From NCBI RefSeq assembly GCF_019226825.1, contig NZ_CP076642.1, positions 186,001 to 250,000 on the forward strand: a stretch of DNA of 64,000 nt. Reading direction: 5' to 3'. Made by a program: the position numbers and the translations under genes. This document shows positions 53,213-61,650 of this stretch, piece after piece (position 1 is the stretch's first letter; every line of letters begins with the position of its first letter). The notes below the pieces were generated by a model. The model worked only from the letters and a program-made list of their open reading frames with translations. It had not been told where the DNA came from and made no database searches. The stretch is from Vibrio ostreae (GTDB lineage Bacteria; Pseudomonadota; Gammaproteobacteria; Enterobacterales; Vibrionaceae).

Positions 53213-53932
53213 GTGGTTAATGACATATACGAACAGATGTGGCAGCAGTTTACTGACGCTGTGAGCAGCAATTCGTATCAATGCGACCCTTATCTGAATG
53301 GCCAGCCGGACACGCGTCGTGGTATTACCGCTCTGGCTTATTTAGCGGACAACAGCCCGGATGTTGCGGCTCGGATTGGTCAGTTTCTTGATCACCTTAG
53401 TCAACACGAGCCACAACAATACTATTATCCGAACGATGAACTGCATGTTACCTTGCTGTCGGTCATCTCTTGCCTGCAAGGTTTTCAGCTCAGCGATATT
53501 GACCCGCAAGCCTATGTTGACGTGTTTCATCGGGCTTTGCGCGGCCTGGATCCGATTCAGCTAGAACTGCGCGGCGTGACTGCATCGCCTTCATGCATTG
53601 TTATCCAAGGTTACCCGGTCGGTAATGAGTTAGACATTCTGCGCCAAAGATTAAGGGATAGTCTGCAGGCTTCCGGCCTTCAAACCAGCATCGATGCCCG
53701 CTATAAGCTAATTACTGCTCATCTGACGGCGATGCGATTTCGTCAGCCTTTACAGAATCCGCAGCAGTTGCAGGTGCTGTGTGCTGAGTATCGCCACTAC
53801 CCGTTTGGCTCAGTGATTTTGAATCAGTGCGATTTAGTGTTTAACAACTGGTACCAGACTCTTGCAGAGACCCATCATTTGGCCAGGTATTGCCTGGGTG
53901 GTCAGCCTTCGTATTCTAGAGCAGATTATTAG
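53213..53932 (+). CDS. 2H phosphoesterase superfamily (LigT-like) protein
   Basis: The 239-residue protein starts with GTG after AAGGAG. Two Hx(T/S) motifs, HVTL in ELHVTLLSV (about 78-81) and HLTA in TAHLTAMRF, place it in the 2H superfamily with 2',3'-cyclic phosphodiesterases and RNA ligases. The substrate is unknown and could be RNA or a small cyclic nucleotide. Confidence 0.7.
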   Translation: MVNDIYEQMWQQFTDAVSSNSYQCDPYLNGQPDTRRGITALAYLADNSPDVAARIGQFLDHLSQHEPQQYYYPNDELHVTLLSVISCLQGFQLSDIDPQAYVDVFHRALRGLDPIQLELRGVTASPSCIVIQGYPVGNELDILRQRLRDSLQASGLQTSIDARYKLITAHLTAMRFRQPLQNPQQLQVLCAEYRHYPFGSVILNQCDLVFNNWYQTLAETHHLARYCLGGQPSYSRADY

Positions 53933-54129
53933 TCTAGGCAGGATGATTAATCGTTGCAGCGTGCTGCCCGATGGTGTTGCCTGATGAGCGATTGTGACCA
54001 CAAACCCTGCTTAGTTATTGTTTTCATAATTAACACCATTTTTTTTCATAAAAAGAACAATTCTACTCACTGTTGCGTATACAGTACTAAGATTCGTATT
54101 AAACCCCATAACAACAAATAGAGTTTGAA

Positions 54130-54303
54130 ATGAGAAACTATCTACTGATCGCAATGGTATCTTTTACACTGTTTGGTTGTCAGCTGACTCGAGTTGAAGG
54201 CCGGGTAGACGATGTCGACGTCAGAGTCGGCTCAGATGGCAGACATCATGATGGTCACGGCCAATTTTGTCCTCCGGGTCAAGCCAAAAAAGGTAACTGT
54301 TAA
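54130..54303 (+). CDS. Small lipoprotein (57 aa)
   Basis: This 57-codon frame starts at ATG 54130 and encodes a lipoprotein signal peptide with lipobox LFGC (14-17). The mature part is short and ends in FCPPGQAKKGNC, a C-terminal pattern seen in several small Vibrio proteins. The start is preceded by TAGAGTTTGAA. The two C-terminal cysteines may form a disulfide. Function unknown. Confidence 0.7.
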   Translation: MRNYLLIAMVSFTLFGCQLTRVEGRVDDVDVRVGSDGRHHDGHGQFCPPGQAKKGNC

Positions 54304-54812
54304 TCCGGACTGCCGAAACGACACGCCAGATGCCAGTCATTTTCTGGCTTCCGAAAGCAGCCTTTTAAAGCAAATACCTGTCACGCACTGCCATCATGGT
54401 GGTGCGTTTTACTATCTGTCGTTTGGGATCGTATCGATGTGGAATAATATCAGCGAGGCCATTCGTTAGTCTTGGACATTCTTTCGTCGTGGACATTCTT
54501 TCGTCGTGGAATAGTTTAGTAATGAAATGGTTTCGTGGCGAAATGGTGATGAAGCGCAGTCGTGTTGAGGTGAAAGAAGGTTGAGGTTGCTGCGAAATAG
54601 TAGTGAGGTAAGCAAGGCAATATCAGCTGCTGAGCGGTACTTTTACACGCTGATATTGCCTGGAAAGTCTTCATTATCTGAGGTCTCAATCGAACCCCAG
54701 TGCTTTGTCGATATCGGCAGGCTAATTGGAATGCAGCGTTAAACGGTTGAGCGTCGTTGCTACACTGAGCCGATGCAGATGCCGTGGAGGGTCGGTCGGG
54801 CACTATTCTGTA
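54304..54812. other. Gene-poor region with short repeats
   Basis: About 0.5 kb without a supported gene. A short hairpin GCCAG...CTGGC lies near 54332-54348. A 17-bp tandem repeat occupies 54469-54519. The part from 54519 to 54610 has irregular repetition of GAAATGG- and GTCGTG-like words. Confidence 0.5.
54469..54519. repeat. 17-bp tandem repeat, 2.5 copies
   Basis: GTCTTGGACATTCTTTC (54469-54485) and GTCGTGGACATTCTTTC (54486-54502) differ at one base. A third unit (54503-54519) keeps only its first eight bases. It is noncoding and probably a slippage product. Confidence 0.75.
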
Positions 54813-54995
54813 CTATGCGCTAATCACCACGTTTTTGTTTTCATCGGTAAACAGGCTTGCTTGGTTACGTTTAATTAACTGTGCGGCGTATGAAGGAGAA
54901 ACCGCATGCAGCTGGCCTTTAAGATGTAACGCTGGTGTTTCCCATGCATCGTCTTTGTACATACCAGTCTGTGTATATTGAATCAATATTTTCAT
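54813..54995 (-). CDS. Small hypothetical protein (60 aa)
   Basis: The 60-residue protein starts MKILIQYTQTGMYKDDAWETP. The ATG has the strong ribosome site AGAGGAAG five bases upstream, which supports the frame. It contains no membrane span or signal peptide. I do not recognise the family. Confidence 0.6.
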   Translation of the reverse strand: MKILIQYTQTGMYKDDAWETPALHLKGQLHAVSPSYAAQLIKRNQASLFTDENKNVVISA

Positions 54996-55232
54996 AAAAC
55001 TTCCTCTGAATCGTTATTTTTATGCTTAGCCTCACACTTTGCGGGCTTGCTTTTACAATATTGCGTTTTTGCTGGTTGTGCATCTGTTAAAAATGAAACA
55101 TTATTTTTACCGATTAGCCGTCGTTGGATTGGAACTTTTGCGCCATGATAACGTGCTTCAATTTTACGTTACCCGTCACTCAGGCATCACATGACGTGCT
55201 TCGCCAGGTGCATCTCAAAGGAATAGAAGATT

Positions 55233-55646
55233 ATGCAGTTTCCGATTCACGCCTCCTGCCAATGTGGTCAGGTGACTTATCAGTTACACGCAGCACCGAT
55301 GAAAGTCATGGCTTGTCACTGTAAAGAATGCCAGAAACTATCGACCGCACCGTACAGCATTACGGCCATTGTGGCGGCAAAAGATATTGAATTTAATGGT
55401 GAAATGACAAAATGGGGCCGAGTTGCCGAAAGTGGTAATCATAATTTAGGGTTCTCCTGCGTTCGCTGCAGCAATCGCATTTATCACCTCAATCCGGCGC
55501 AGCCGGAGGTCATCAAACTCAAGTTACGACCGGTTGATCTCGATGATGATCGTTTATTCGAGCCGACTGCGCATGTGTGGGTCAGTGAGAAAATGAGTTG
55601 GCTGACTTTGCCACCAGGCGTAGCGGTTTTTGATAAGCAGTCTTGA
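55233..55646 (+). CDS. GFA-family (CENP-V/GFA) zinc protein 1
   Basis: The 137-residue protein has the GFA zinc fold: CQCGQ (9-13), CHCKECQ (28-34) and CVRCSN (76-81). Family members include glutathione-dependent formaldehyde-activating enzymes, but most are uncharacterised. AAAGGAATAG precedes the ATG. It is followed after 75 bp by another GFA protein, with a decaying tandem repeat in between. Confidence 0.85.
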   Translation: MQFPIHASCQCGQVTYQLHAAPMKVMACHCKECQKLSTAPYSITAIVAAKDIEFNGEMTKWGRVAESGNHNLGFSCVRCSNRIYHLNPAQPEVIKLKLRPVDLDDDRLFEPTAHVWVSEKMSWLTLPPGVAVFDKQS

Positions 55647-55727
55647 GTTTCTGATAATACAGCCTTGAGCTGCTGGATAATACAGCCTTGAACTGTTGGA
55701 TGATGGAGCCTGAAATTCCAGATGATT
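55638..55727 (+). repeat. Four decaying copies of a 22-23 bp tandem repeat
   Basis: Units at 55638-55659, 55660-55682, 55683-55705 and 55706-55727 share CAGCCTTGA and (G/C)TGATAA-like ends. The array begins inside the last codons of the first GFA gene and ends inside the start of the second. The last copy is the most diverged. Confidence 0.8.
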
Positions 55728-56117
55728 AAGCAAGTTGGCGAAACGCAGATCCGGGAGAAACACACGGCAAGCTGCCATTGCGGCACGGTGGAGCTGGAGT
55801 TGACCTTACCCCGCGGCATAGAGGAGCCACGTCGCTGTGATTGTTCAATGTGTCGGCGTCGTGGTGCGATTGTCGCGTCGGTCTCGTTGGAGAACCTGCG
55901 CATCGTAAAGGGTCAGGAAGCGTTACGTCTGTATCAGTTTGGTACGCGAACTGCTCAGCACTTCTTCTGTTCTGTGTGTGGTATTTATACGCATCACCAG
56001 CGCCGCTCAAATCCGACTCAGTATGGCTACAATGTGGCGTGTCTGGAAGGCGTTAACCCGTTTGAACTGGGCAATGTAAAGACATATGACGGGGTTCATC
56101 ATCCTGCAGATCAATAA
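55722..56117 (+). CDS. GFA-family (CENP-V/GFA) zinc protein 2
   Basis: The 131-residue protein has zinc ligands in SCHCG (18-22), CDCSMC (39-44) and CSVCG (83-87). It is only distantly similar to the preceding GFA gene, so they are an old pair rather than a recent duplication. Its start lies in the last copy of the tandem repeat, and the ribosome site is weak. Confidence 0.85.
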   Translation: MIKQVGETQIREKHTASCHCGTVELELTLPRGIEEPRRCDCSMCRRRGAIVASVSLENLRIVKGQEALRLYQFGTRTAQHFFCSVCGIYTHHQRRSNPTQYGYNVACLEGVNPFELGNVKTYDGVHHPADQ

Positions 56118-56173
56118 AGGATCTTTGGTTGGTGATGCAGGTTGTCATAGCGCATAACCATTGAAAGCAATAA

Positions 56174-56202
56174 AAAACACCAGGTCAGTGACCTGGTGTT
56201 TT
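56174..56202. terminator. Bidirectional terminator between GFA 2 and peroxiredoxin
   Basis: AAAACACCAGGT (56174-56185) pairs with ACCTGGTGTTTT (56191-56202) around five bases. It is symmetrical, with an A run and a T run, and serves both convergent genes. Confidence 0.9.
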
Positions 56203-56219
56203 GTCATCACTGAGCGTCA

Positions 56220-56693
56220 TTACAGCGCGGCAAGAATCGTTTCTGCTTTGCTGACTTCAAACGACTTAGGTGGCTCAACATTCAGAGTCGTGACCACACC
56301 GTTTTCCACAATCATCGCGTAACGCTGTGAACGAACACCGCCGAACGCGCCAGTATCCATTTCCAGACCCAGAGCTTTAGTAAAGCTTGCATCGCCATCA
56401 GCCAGCATCAGTAGCTCAGATGCATTTTGCGCCTCGCCCCATGCTTTCATAACGAACGCATCGTTAACGGCAACACAAGCGATCAGATCAACGCCTTTTT
56501 CTTTCAGTTTGTCAGCCAGTACGACGTAACCAGGCAGGTGAGATTCAGAGCAGGTCGGAGTGAAGGCACCTGGTACTGCAAACAGCACAACTTTTTTGCC
56601 GGCAAACAGTTCTGTGACGTCGTGATTCACCATTCCGTCTTTAGTCAGCTCGCTCAGAGTGGCTTGAGGAAGGTTTTGTCCTTGTTCAATCAT
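56220..56693 (-). CDS. Prx5-type peroxiredoxin
   Basis: The 157-residue thiol peroxidase has the peroxidatic cysteine in PGAFTPTCSE, near residue 49, and the conserved arginine in GGVRSQRYA. It reduces H2O2 and organic peroxides using a thiol donor. There is no fused glutaredoxin domain, so an external donor is needed. AAGGAATC precedes the ATG. Its leader contains a long inverted repeat. Confidence 0.92.
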   Translation of the reverse strand: MIEQGQNLPQATLSELTKDGMVNHDVTELFAGKKVVLFAVPGAFTPTCSESHLPGYVVLADKLKEKGVDLIACVAVNDAFVMKAWGEAQNASELLMLADGDASFTKALGLEMDTGAFGGVRSQRYAMIVENGVVTTLNVEPPKSFEVSKAETILAAL

Positions 56694-56725
56694 GATGATT
56701 CCTTAGTTTATTGGACATTATAAAA

Positions 56726-56783
56726 GCGGTTGAATTTTCGGGATAATTATTCGGACTCTGTACAAGCCCGAAAGTTCAACCGC
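56726..56783. repeat. 17-bp inverted repeat upstream of the peroxiredoxin
   Basis: GCGGTTGAATTTTCGGG (56726-56742) and CCCGAAAGTTCAACCGC (56767-56783) are reverse complements except at one central base. The spacer is 24 nt. The hairpin would form in the peroxiredoxin leader RNA, 33 bp before its start codon, or the site could be bound by a regulator as DNA. No T run follows. Confidence 0.75.
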
Positions 56784-57207
56784 CTCTAAGACCCGCTTGG
56801 TCGGGCATAACCACAGTCTAGCCCTAATTCAATGAACTAAAAACAGAGAATCTCTATGGGTATTAGTTTACTCATGGAGAAGCGTTCACTTTAAGAATCA
56901 GAACAGCTCCAATCAACTGAGGTTAATGTCTGGTCGGTGAGTGAGTACATTGGCTTTGATACCTGGCGTGGCTTTGATACTCGTTATGTTATCAGGCACT
57001 TTCAGCGCCTTAGCACGGCACGCTTTTGCCCGCGCGGTAATGAACTCGGGTGCGGTTTTGGCGACCGTCAACCGGATTGGAAAAGAATGTTATTTATGTG
57101 AAGTGACCCCGCAGCTCAACGCATTGATGGGATAGTGGGGTTATGTTAACTGATTGTTTAGGCTACAGTGTTTATATAAACATACGTTAAGTAGGCGGTA
57201 ATCAGAC
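56784..57207. other. Region with one doubtful small frame
   Basis: This stretch of about 420 bp has only a GTG-started frame at 56941-57135 (64 codons). Its hydrophobic first third and later SGAVLATVNRIG do not match a family I know, and there is no convincing ribosome site. It may be a remnant. Confidence 0.3.
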
Positions 57208-57693
57208 GTGTTAAACCTTCATCCGATGCAACCGAAACACCTCGCTGAGGTGGCCGAATTGCAGGTGGCACCCGAGCAGATCAAGTTTGTGGGGTGTATC
57301 GAAGATATCATGGTGAATATTGATAACTTCATTCATCCTCATGTCATGTTGTTCAATGACACTGTGGTGGGTTTCTTCCTGATTGATACCACCTACAGCG
57401 CCCAGTATCAGTTTGCCGCGCCAGGCAGTCTGGGATTACGCGCATTCTTTGTGTCGGAACTGTTTCAGGGCCAGGGGTTTGGCAAACAGGCCGTCCAACT
57501 ACTCTCGGTTTATTTACCGGCGCATTATCCACAGTACGATACCATCTATCTCACGGTGAACTGCAAAAATCCGGCGGCGAAAAGATGTTACGAGCTGGGT
57601 GGATTTCGTGACACAGGTGAACTTTATCTGGGTGGTGATGCAGGACCACAGCAGATTATGATTCTTAATTTTTCTCTTAACAGACGTGATTAG
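57208..57693 (+). CDS. GNAT-family N-acetyltransferase
   Basis: The 161-residue protein starts with GTG. The acetyl-CoA site is visible in FVSELFQGQGFGKQAVQLL (about 96-114), the R/Q-x-x-G-x-G/A motif A. The C-terminal part NCKNPAAKRCYELGGF is typical of the family. The acceptor is unknown. An internal ATG at 57226 is an alternative start. Confidence 0.82.
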   Translation: MLNLHPMQPKHLAEVAELQVAPEQIKFVGCIEDIMVNIDNFIHPHVMLFNDTVVGFFLIDTTYSAQYQFAAPGSLGLRAFFVSELFQGQGFGKQAVQLLSVYLPAHYPQYDTIYLTVNCKNPAAKRCYELGGFRDTGELYLGGDAGPQQIMILNFSLNRRD

Positions 57694-57754
57694 CATGTGA
57701 ATGCGAACAGTTGTACACGTTCTATACTTTCAGTTGTGACTAAAGGAGTTCGAT

Positions 57755-58291
57755 ATGTATCAAAGTGTTCTGACATTCTGGTTTCATGAAATCACGCCGG
57801 AAATGTGGTGGCAGAAAGATACAGCACTGGATGATCAAATCCGAGACCGCTTTTTACCGCTTCATGAGCAGGCTGTGAAAGGTGAGTTATTCCATTGGCG
57901 CCAGTGCCCGCAGGGCGCGCTGGCTGAAGTGATCGTACTGGATCAGTTTTCTCGAAATATCTTCCGGGGAAGGCGAGAAGCTTTTGTTAACGATCCGCTG
58001 GCTCTGGCATTGTCTCAATTTGCGATAGAAAAAGGCTACAATAAGCAGCTCACCAGGGATGAGCAGGTTTTTCTCTATATGCCGTTTATGCATAGTGAAT
58101 CGCGCCTGATACATGCTGCTGCGGTCGATCTGTACTCTGAACTCGGTCAGCAAGGTAATCTGGACTTTGAAGTGAGACATAAAGTTGTGATTGACCGCTT
58201 CGGTCGCTATCCACACCGTAACTCTATTCTTGGCCGGATTTCGACCACGGAAGAGATTGAGTATCTTGAACAGGGCGGTGAAGTCTTTTAG
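57755..58291 (+). CDS. DUF924 family protein
   Basis: The 178-residue protein has the family blocks VLTFWFHE, VIVLDQFSRNIFRG and EQVFLYMPFMHSE, and the C-terminal FGRYPHRNSILGR. DUF924 proteins have a TPR-like helical fold without known catalysis. The ATG follows AAAGGAGTTCGAT. Confidence 0.85.
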   Translation: MYQSVLTFWFHEITPEMWWQKDTALDDQIRDRFLPLHEQAVKGELFHWRQCPQGALAEVIVLDQFSRNIFRGRREAFVNDPLALALSQFAIEKGYNKQLTRDEQVFLYMPFMHSESRLIHAAAVDLYSELGQQGNLDFEVRHKVVIDRFGRYPHRNSILGRISTTEEIEYLEQGGEVF

Positions 58292-58397
58292 CCGGGCTGC
58301 CTTTAGCTAACCGCTTTAGGTGTCCAGAGGGCAGGCTTGCAAGATGAAGGGAAAAGAGTAAAAAGAGTACAGAGTAAGAAGCGACAAGGGTAAAGTG

Positions 58398-58874
58398 ATG
58401 AGTAGAATTTATCTGTTTGACTGGGGGGATACTCTGATGATTGATAACCCCTCTCTGCCGGGAAAAATGTGTGACTGGCCACAAGTAGAAGCAACGCCGC
58501 ATGCGTTGGAAACGTTGCGCCGTCTGAGTCAGCGCGCGGAGATCTATATTGCCACCAACGCAGAGAACTCGGTTGAAGCAGATGTTCGAAATGCATTTTT
58601 ACGTGTTGGTCTGGATGATTATATCCAGGGCTATTTCTGTAAACAGACTCTCGGCGTTTCGAAAGGAACGCCGCTGTTCTACCACATGATTATCGAGCGT
58701 TTGAACGCGGTTCCCGCTGCTGTCACCATGGTCGGTGATACGCTGGAAAATGATATTTTACCCGCCGCTGAAGCTGGTTTGCAGACCATCTGGTACAACC
58801 CGGGTCATCAGCCATTTACCAGCACTTATGCCGGACCGGTGGTGCATTGTCTTACGGATATCCTGGACTTGTGA
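58398..58874 (+). CDS. HAD-superfamily hydrolase with atypical motif I
   Basis: The 158-residue protein has motif I DWGDT (residues 8-12), so the nucleophile Asp is kept but the second catalytic Asp is Gly. Motif II is ATN, and the C-terminal part has GDTLENDILPA. This variant may have a phosphatase of low activity or act as a binding protein. AAGGGT precedes the ATG chosen; a GTG just before it is less likely. Confidence 0.75.
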   Translation: MSRIYLFDWGDTLMIDNPSLPGKMCDWPQVEATPHALETLRRLSQRAEIYIATNAENSVEADVRNAFLRVGLDDYIQGYFCKQTLGVSKGTPLFYHMIIERLNAVPAAVTMVGDTLENDILPAAEAGLQTIWYNPGHQPFTSTYAGPVVHCLTDILDL

Positions 58875-58927
58875 CCCAGCCATAAGGGAATCAGTGTTGG
58901 ATGAATGTTTCAGTAGGTAGTTAAATC

Positions 58928-59470
58928 ATGCTAGTCAAAGAAAATACCGGTTTGATCGTGGTTGATGTTCAAGGCAGGCTGGCGCGACTGGTTGACGATA
59001 GCCAAGCGGTACTGGACGCAACAGCCAAATTGATTAAAGGGGCGCAAATTCTGGGGCTGCCCGTGATATGGCTGGAGCAGAACCCCGATAAACTCGGCGA
59101 AACCGTTGCGGAAATTCGTGAGTTATTGGCGCCGGGTCAGCATCCGATTCAAAAATTCCATTTTTGTGCAGGCACTGAAGCTCCGTTTGCAGAAGCGATT
59201 ATGCACGCGGGGGTATCATACTGGCTGGTGTGTGGCATCGAGAGTCATATCTGTGTGTATCAGACAGTGGCCGGTTTACTGCAAAGCGGTTATCAGGTAG
59301 AAGTAGTGCAAGACTGTATCTCTTCACGCAGTCAGGCTAACCGTCAGTTAGGTATCGAAAAGATGTGCGCGCTTGGTGCGCATAAAACGTCTGTGGAAAT
59401 GTGTTTGTACGAGCTGGTGGAAGATTGTCGCAACGAGAGTTTTAAGCCCATTTTACAACTGATCAAATAA
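58928..59470 (+). CDS. Isochorismatase-family hydrolase
   Basis: The 180-residue cysteine hydrolase has a catalytic triad of D (VVDVQG, near residue 13), K (in QKFHFCA, near 76) and C (GIESHICVYQT). A cis-peptide GIESH motif precedes the cysteine. Substrates vary from isochorismate to nicotinamide, ureidoacrylate or other amides. No partner genes point to one. Confidence 0.85.
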   Translation: MLVKENTGLIVVDVQGRLARLVDDSQAVLDATAKLIKGAQILGLPVIWLEQNPDKLGETVAEIRELLAPGQHPIQKFHFCAGTEAPFAEAIMHAGVSYWLVCGIESHICVYQTVAGLLQSGYQVEVVQDCISSRSQANRQLGIEKMCALGAHKTSVEMCLYELVEDCRNESFKPILQLIK

Positions 59471-59621
59471 CAGGTTCTGGTAGCAGCATGTTTCGATATA
59501 TAGCGCATATAGGAACATGCGTTAATATCAGGCACAGGCATCTGAATAGACCAAACGTTGTGAGTCACCGATAACCGGGCAAGTAATCCGATCCGAAGCC
59601 CAGAGTTGTAAGGAAGTGATA

Positions 59622-60083
59622 GTGGAAATAAAAATCGATGATTTACAAGGCTCAGGCATCATTCGTTTGCTGGAAGAGCATTTAGCCGATATGCATGCCA
59701 CCTCACCGGCGGAAAGTGTCCATGCACTCGATGTCAAAGCGTTACAACACCCTTCCATTACTTTCTGGTCAGCAGCGGAAGGCAATAGTGTACTTGGTTG
59801 TGTGGCACTCAAATCATTAAGTTGTGATCATGGCGAAATTAAATCGATGCGTACTTCCGGTGCTGCGCGCAACAGAGGGGTAGCGACGAAGCTCCTCAAT
59901 CATCTTATAGCCGATGCGAAATCCAGAGGCTTTAAACAGCTCAGCCTGGAAACCGGCACTCAAGCATTTTTTAGCGCAGCGCATGGTTTGTACGCCAAAC
60001 ATGGCTTTGTTGATTGTGAGCCTTTCGGCGATTACCAACCGGATCCCAACAGCAAATTTATGACCCTTGTGCTAGAGCAATGA
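59622..60083 (+). CDS. GNAT-family N-acetyltransferase
   Basis: The 153-residue protein has motif A in SGAARNRGVATKLLNHLIA (about 82-100) and the ending FFSAAHGLYAKHGFVDC typical of small amine acetyltransferases. The GTG at 59622 was chosen because AAGGA lies seven bases upstream. Acceptor unknown. Confidence 0.82.
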   Translation: MEIKIDDLQGSGIIRLLEEHLADMHATSPAESVHALDVKALQHPSITFWSAAEGNSVLGCVALKSLSCDHGEIKSMRTSGAARNRGVATKLLNHLIADAKSRGFKQLSLETGTQAFFSAAHGLYAKHGFVDCEPFGDYQPDPNSKFMTLVLEQ

Positions 60084-60113
60084 GCCAAATACAGTCAAGT
60101 CGGTTGAGTTCGC

Positions 60114-60800
60114 TCATGCAATTTCAACCGATTGATAGGCGGTTAAAATAGGCGCGACTTTTTGCGGATTACTTTGTTGCATGCGCCCGTAATGGGTCAG
60201 TAATTTTTGTTGATAACGGTGGGCAAGCTGTCGGCTGGATTCACACTCAGTGCGCCATAAGCTGTCTCCGGTCAGACTGACCAGGGGTTGATTGCCGTGC
60301 TGATGGTGCGTCGTCAGGTGCAATATTTCGTAAAAGCGTTGGTTGTCTTCAACCAGAGTTTCTTTAATGACATGACATTTAAGATGGCGTAGCTGTTCTC
60401 TGAGCGTGTACGTGTGGTGAACCGGACACAACAGAAACTCAAGCGGCGTGTTTGGATTGGCACTGCAGATGGCTGCAATCAAATCTGACATCAGGTCACC
60501 GCCGACACCGGCAATGATGACCAGGTGTGAGCCGGGCATGTCGGCTACCGGAATCCGCGCAACGTCCATACAGTAGGTCTGCCATTGACAAGGCAACTCT
60601 TGACCAAAATAAGTAGTCAGGCGCTGCTGTAATGACGTCATCAAGTCCGGCACGATATCAACAAAGTGTATTTGTCCGCCAGCCTGGCGCTCAAGCAGCG
60701 CGGCACCGAGTAGACCATGGTCGCAGCAGCAATCCCAGATGTGGTCGTAGTGATGGTGTACCTGGCTTTCCAGTCGTTTGAGGCGTTTACTTAATTTCAT
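60114..60800 (-). CDS. TrmK-like tRNA (adenine-N1)-methyltransferase
   Basis: The 228-residue protein belongs to the TrmK family (PF04816 type), with an SAM-binding start WDCCCDHGLLG (23-33) and IIAGVGGDLM as motif IV region. Bacillus TrmK methylates A22 of tRNA, so the same is assumed. It is unusual in that a 15-bp direct repeat covers its start codon region. The ribosome site is weak. Confidence 0.8.
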   Translation of the reverse strand: MKLSKRLKRLESQVHHHYDHIWDCCCDHGLLGAALLERQAGGQIHFVDIVPDLMTSLQQRLTTYFGQELPCQWQTYCMDVARIPVADMPGSHLVIIAGVGGDLMSDLIAAICSANPNTPLEFLLCPVHHTYTLREQLRHLKCHVIKETLVEDNQRFYEILHLTTHHQHGNQPLVSLTGDSLWRTECESSRQLAHRYQQKLLTHYGRMQQSNPQKVAPILTAYQSVEIA

Positions 60801-60832
60801 CGTAAGTGAATTATTTGTTTCATCGTAAGTGA
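60795..60832 (-). repeat. 15-bp direct repeat and short upstream frame at the trmK start
   Basis: TTTCATCGTAAGTGA occurs at 60795-60809 and 60818-60832. On the minus strand the upstream copy supplies an ATG (60823) opening an eight-codon frame, MKQIIHLR, whose TGA overlaps the trmK ATG (ATGA at 60797-60800). Confidence 0.6.
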
Positions 60833-61069
60833 CTAATGAGTCTTACCAGCCGTGAATAAATGCTCGATAGGCGGAGCTTGTTTCGGTGAGCTGATATTGT
60901 AGTGATTTCGGCCAGTTTGGCGAATGAATTTTCTCTGCTTTACTTAATCTGTTGCTTGTTTTTTTTGAACGATTGCTTGTTCACTTTGACCTAATACTTG
61001 ATTGCAATACAGCTAGGTGTGCCGCAGGTATACGTACAATAACACTGAGAACGGAACGGAGAATTGACC

Positions 61070-61477
61070 ATGATAGAGATACAAGGGCTTGATCATGTCG
61101 TGCTACGAACCACACAGCTGGAGCAGATGCTGAATTTTTATCGTGATGTGCTTGGTTGTCCGGTTGAGCGTGAGTTGCCTGAGGGACTGACTCAACTGCG
61201 CGCCGGAAACGCGTTAATTGACATTGTGACGGTCGACAGTCCATTAGGAAAAGAGGGCGGTAAACCACCGCAACAAGACGGACGCAATATGGACCATTTT
61301 TGTCTGCAGATTACGCCGCGTAATGAAAAAGAGCTGGTGGCGTATTTAGACAACCATGGTGTGCAGCATTCTGATTTTGCCAAGCGCTATGGCGCTCAGG
61401 GTTACGGGCGCTCGATCTATCTGCACGATCCTGAGGGCAATGTGGTGGAACTCAAGCCTTGGGTTCCTGTACCTTAG
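61070..61477 (+). CDS. VOC-family (glyoxalase-like) protein
   Basis: The 135-residue protein has two beta-alpha-beta-beta-beta units. Possible metal ligands are H in GLDHVVL, H in NMDHFCLQI and E in GNVVELKPW. The fold covers glyoxalases, dioxygenases and resistance proteins. GGAGAAT precedes the chosen ATG at 61070. Confidence 0.82.
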   Translation: MIEIQGLDHVVLRTTQLEQMLNFYRDVLGCPVERELPEGLTQLRAGNALIDIVTVDSPLGKEGGKPPQQDGRNMDHFCLQITPRNEKELVAYLDNHGVQHSDFAKRYGAQGYGRSIYLHDPEGNVVELKPWVPVP

Positions 61478-61650
61478 CATAATGGCGGTCATGCTTTGTC
61501 CGTCATAGACTGAAACGATCTGTTGGCCAAGTTCCTGATATCAGGAACAAAGCATTGTATCGTTTGACGAAAAACTAACATGGCTCACGGCTTGCCCGCG
61601 ACTTATTCCCGCGTTATGTTGTGTAGGTTCATATCAACAAGGAAAGGGTT

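Noticed and set aside
54212..54469. 85-codon frame overlapping the small lipoprotein
   Set aside because: The lipoprotein frame 54130-54303 has a lipobox and a normal start; this one lacks both.
56941..57135. 64-codon GTG-started frame
   Set aside because: No clear ribosome site or family; kept only as a note in the region description.
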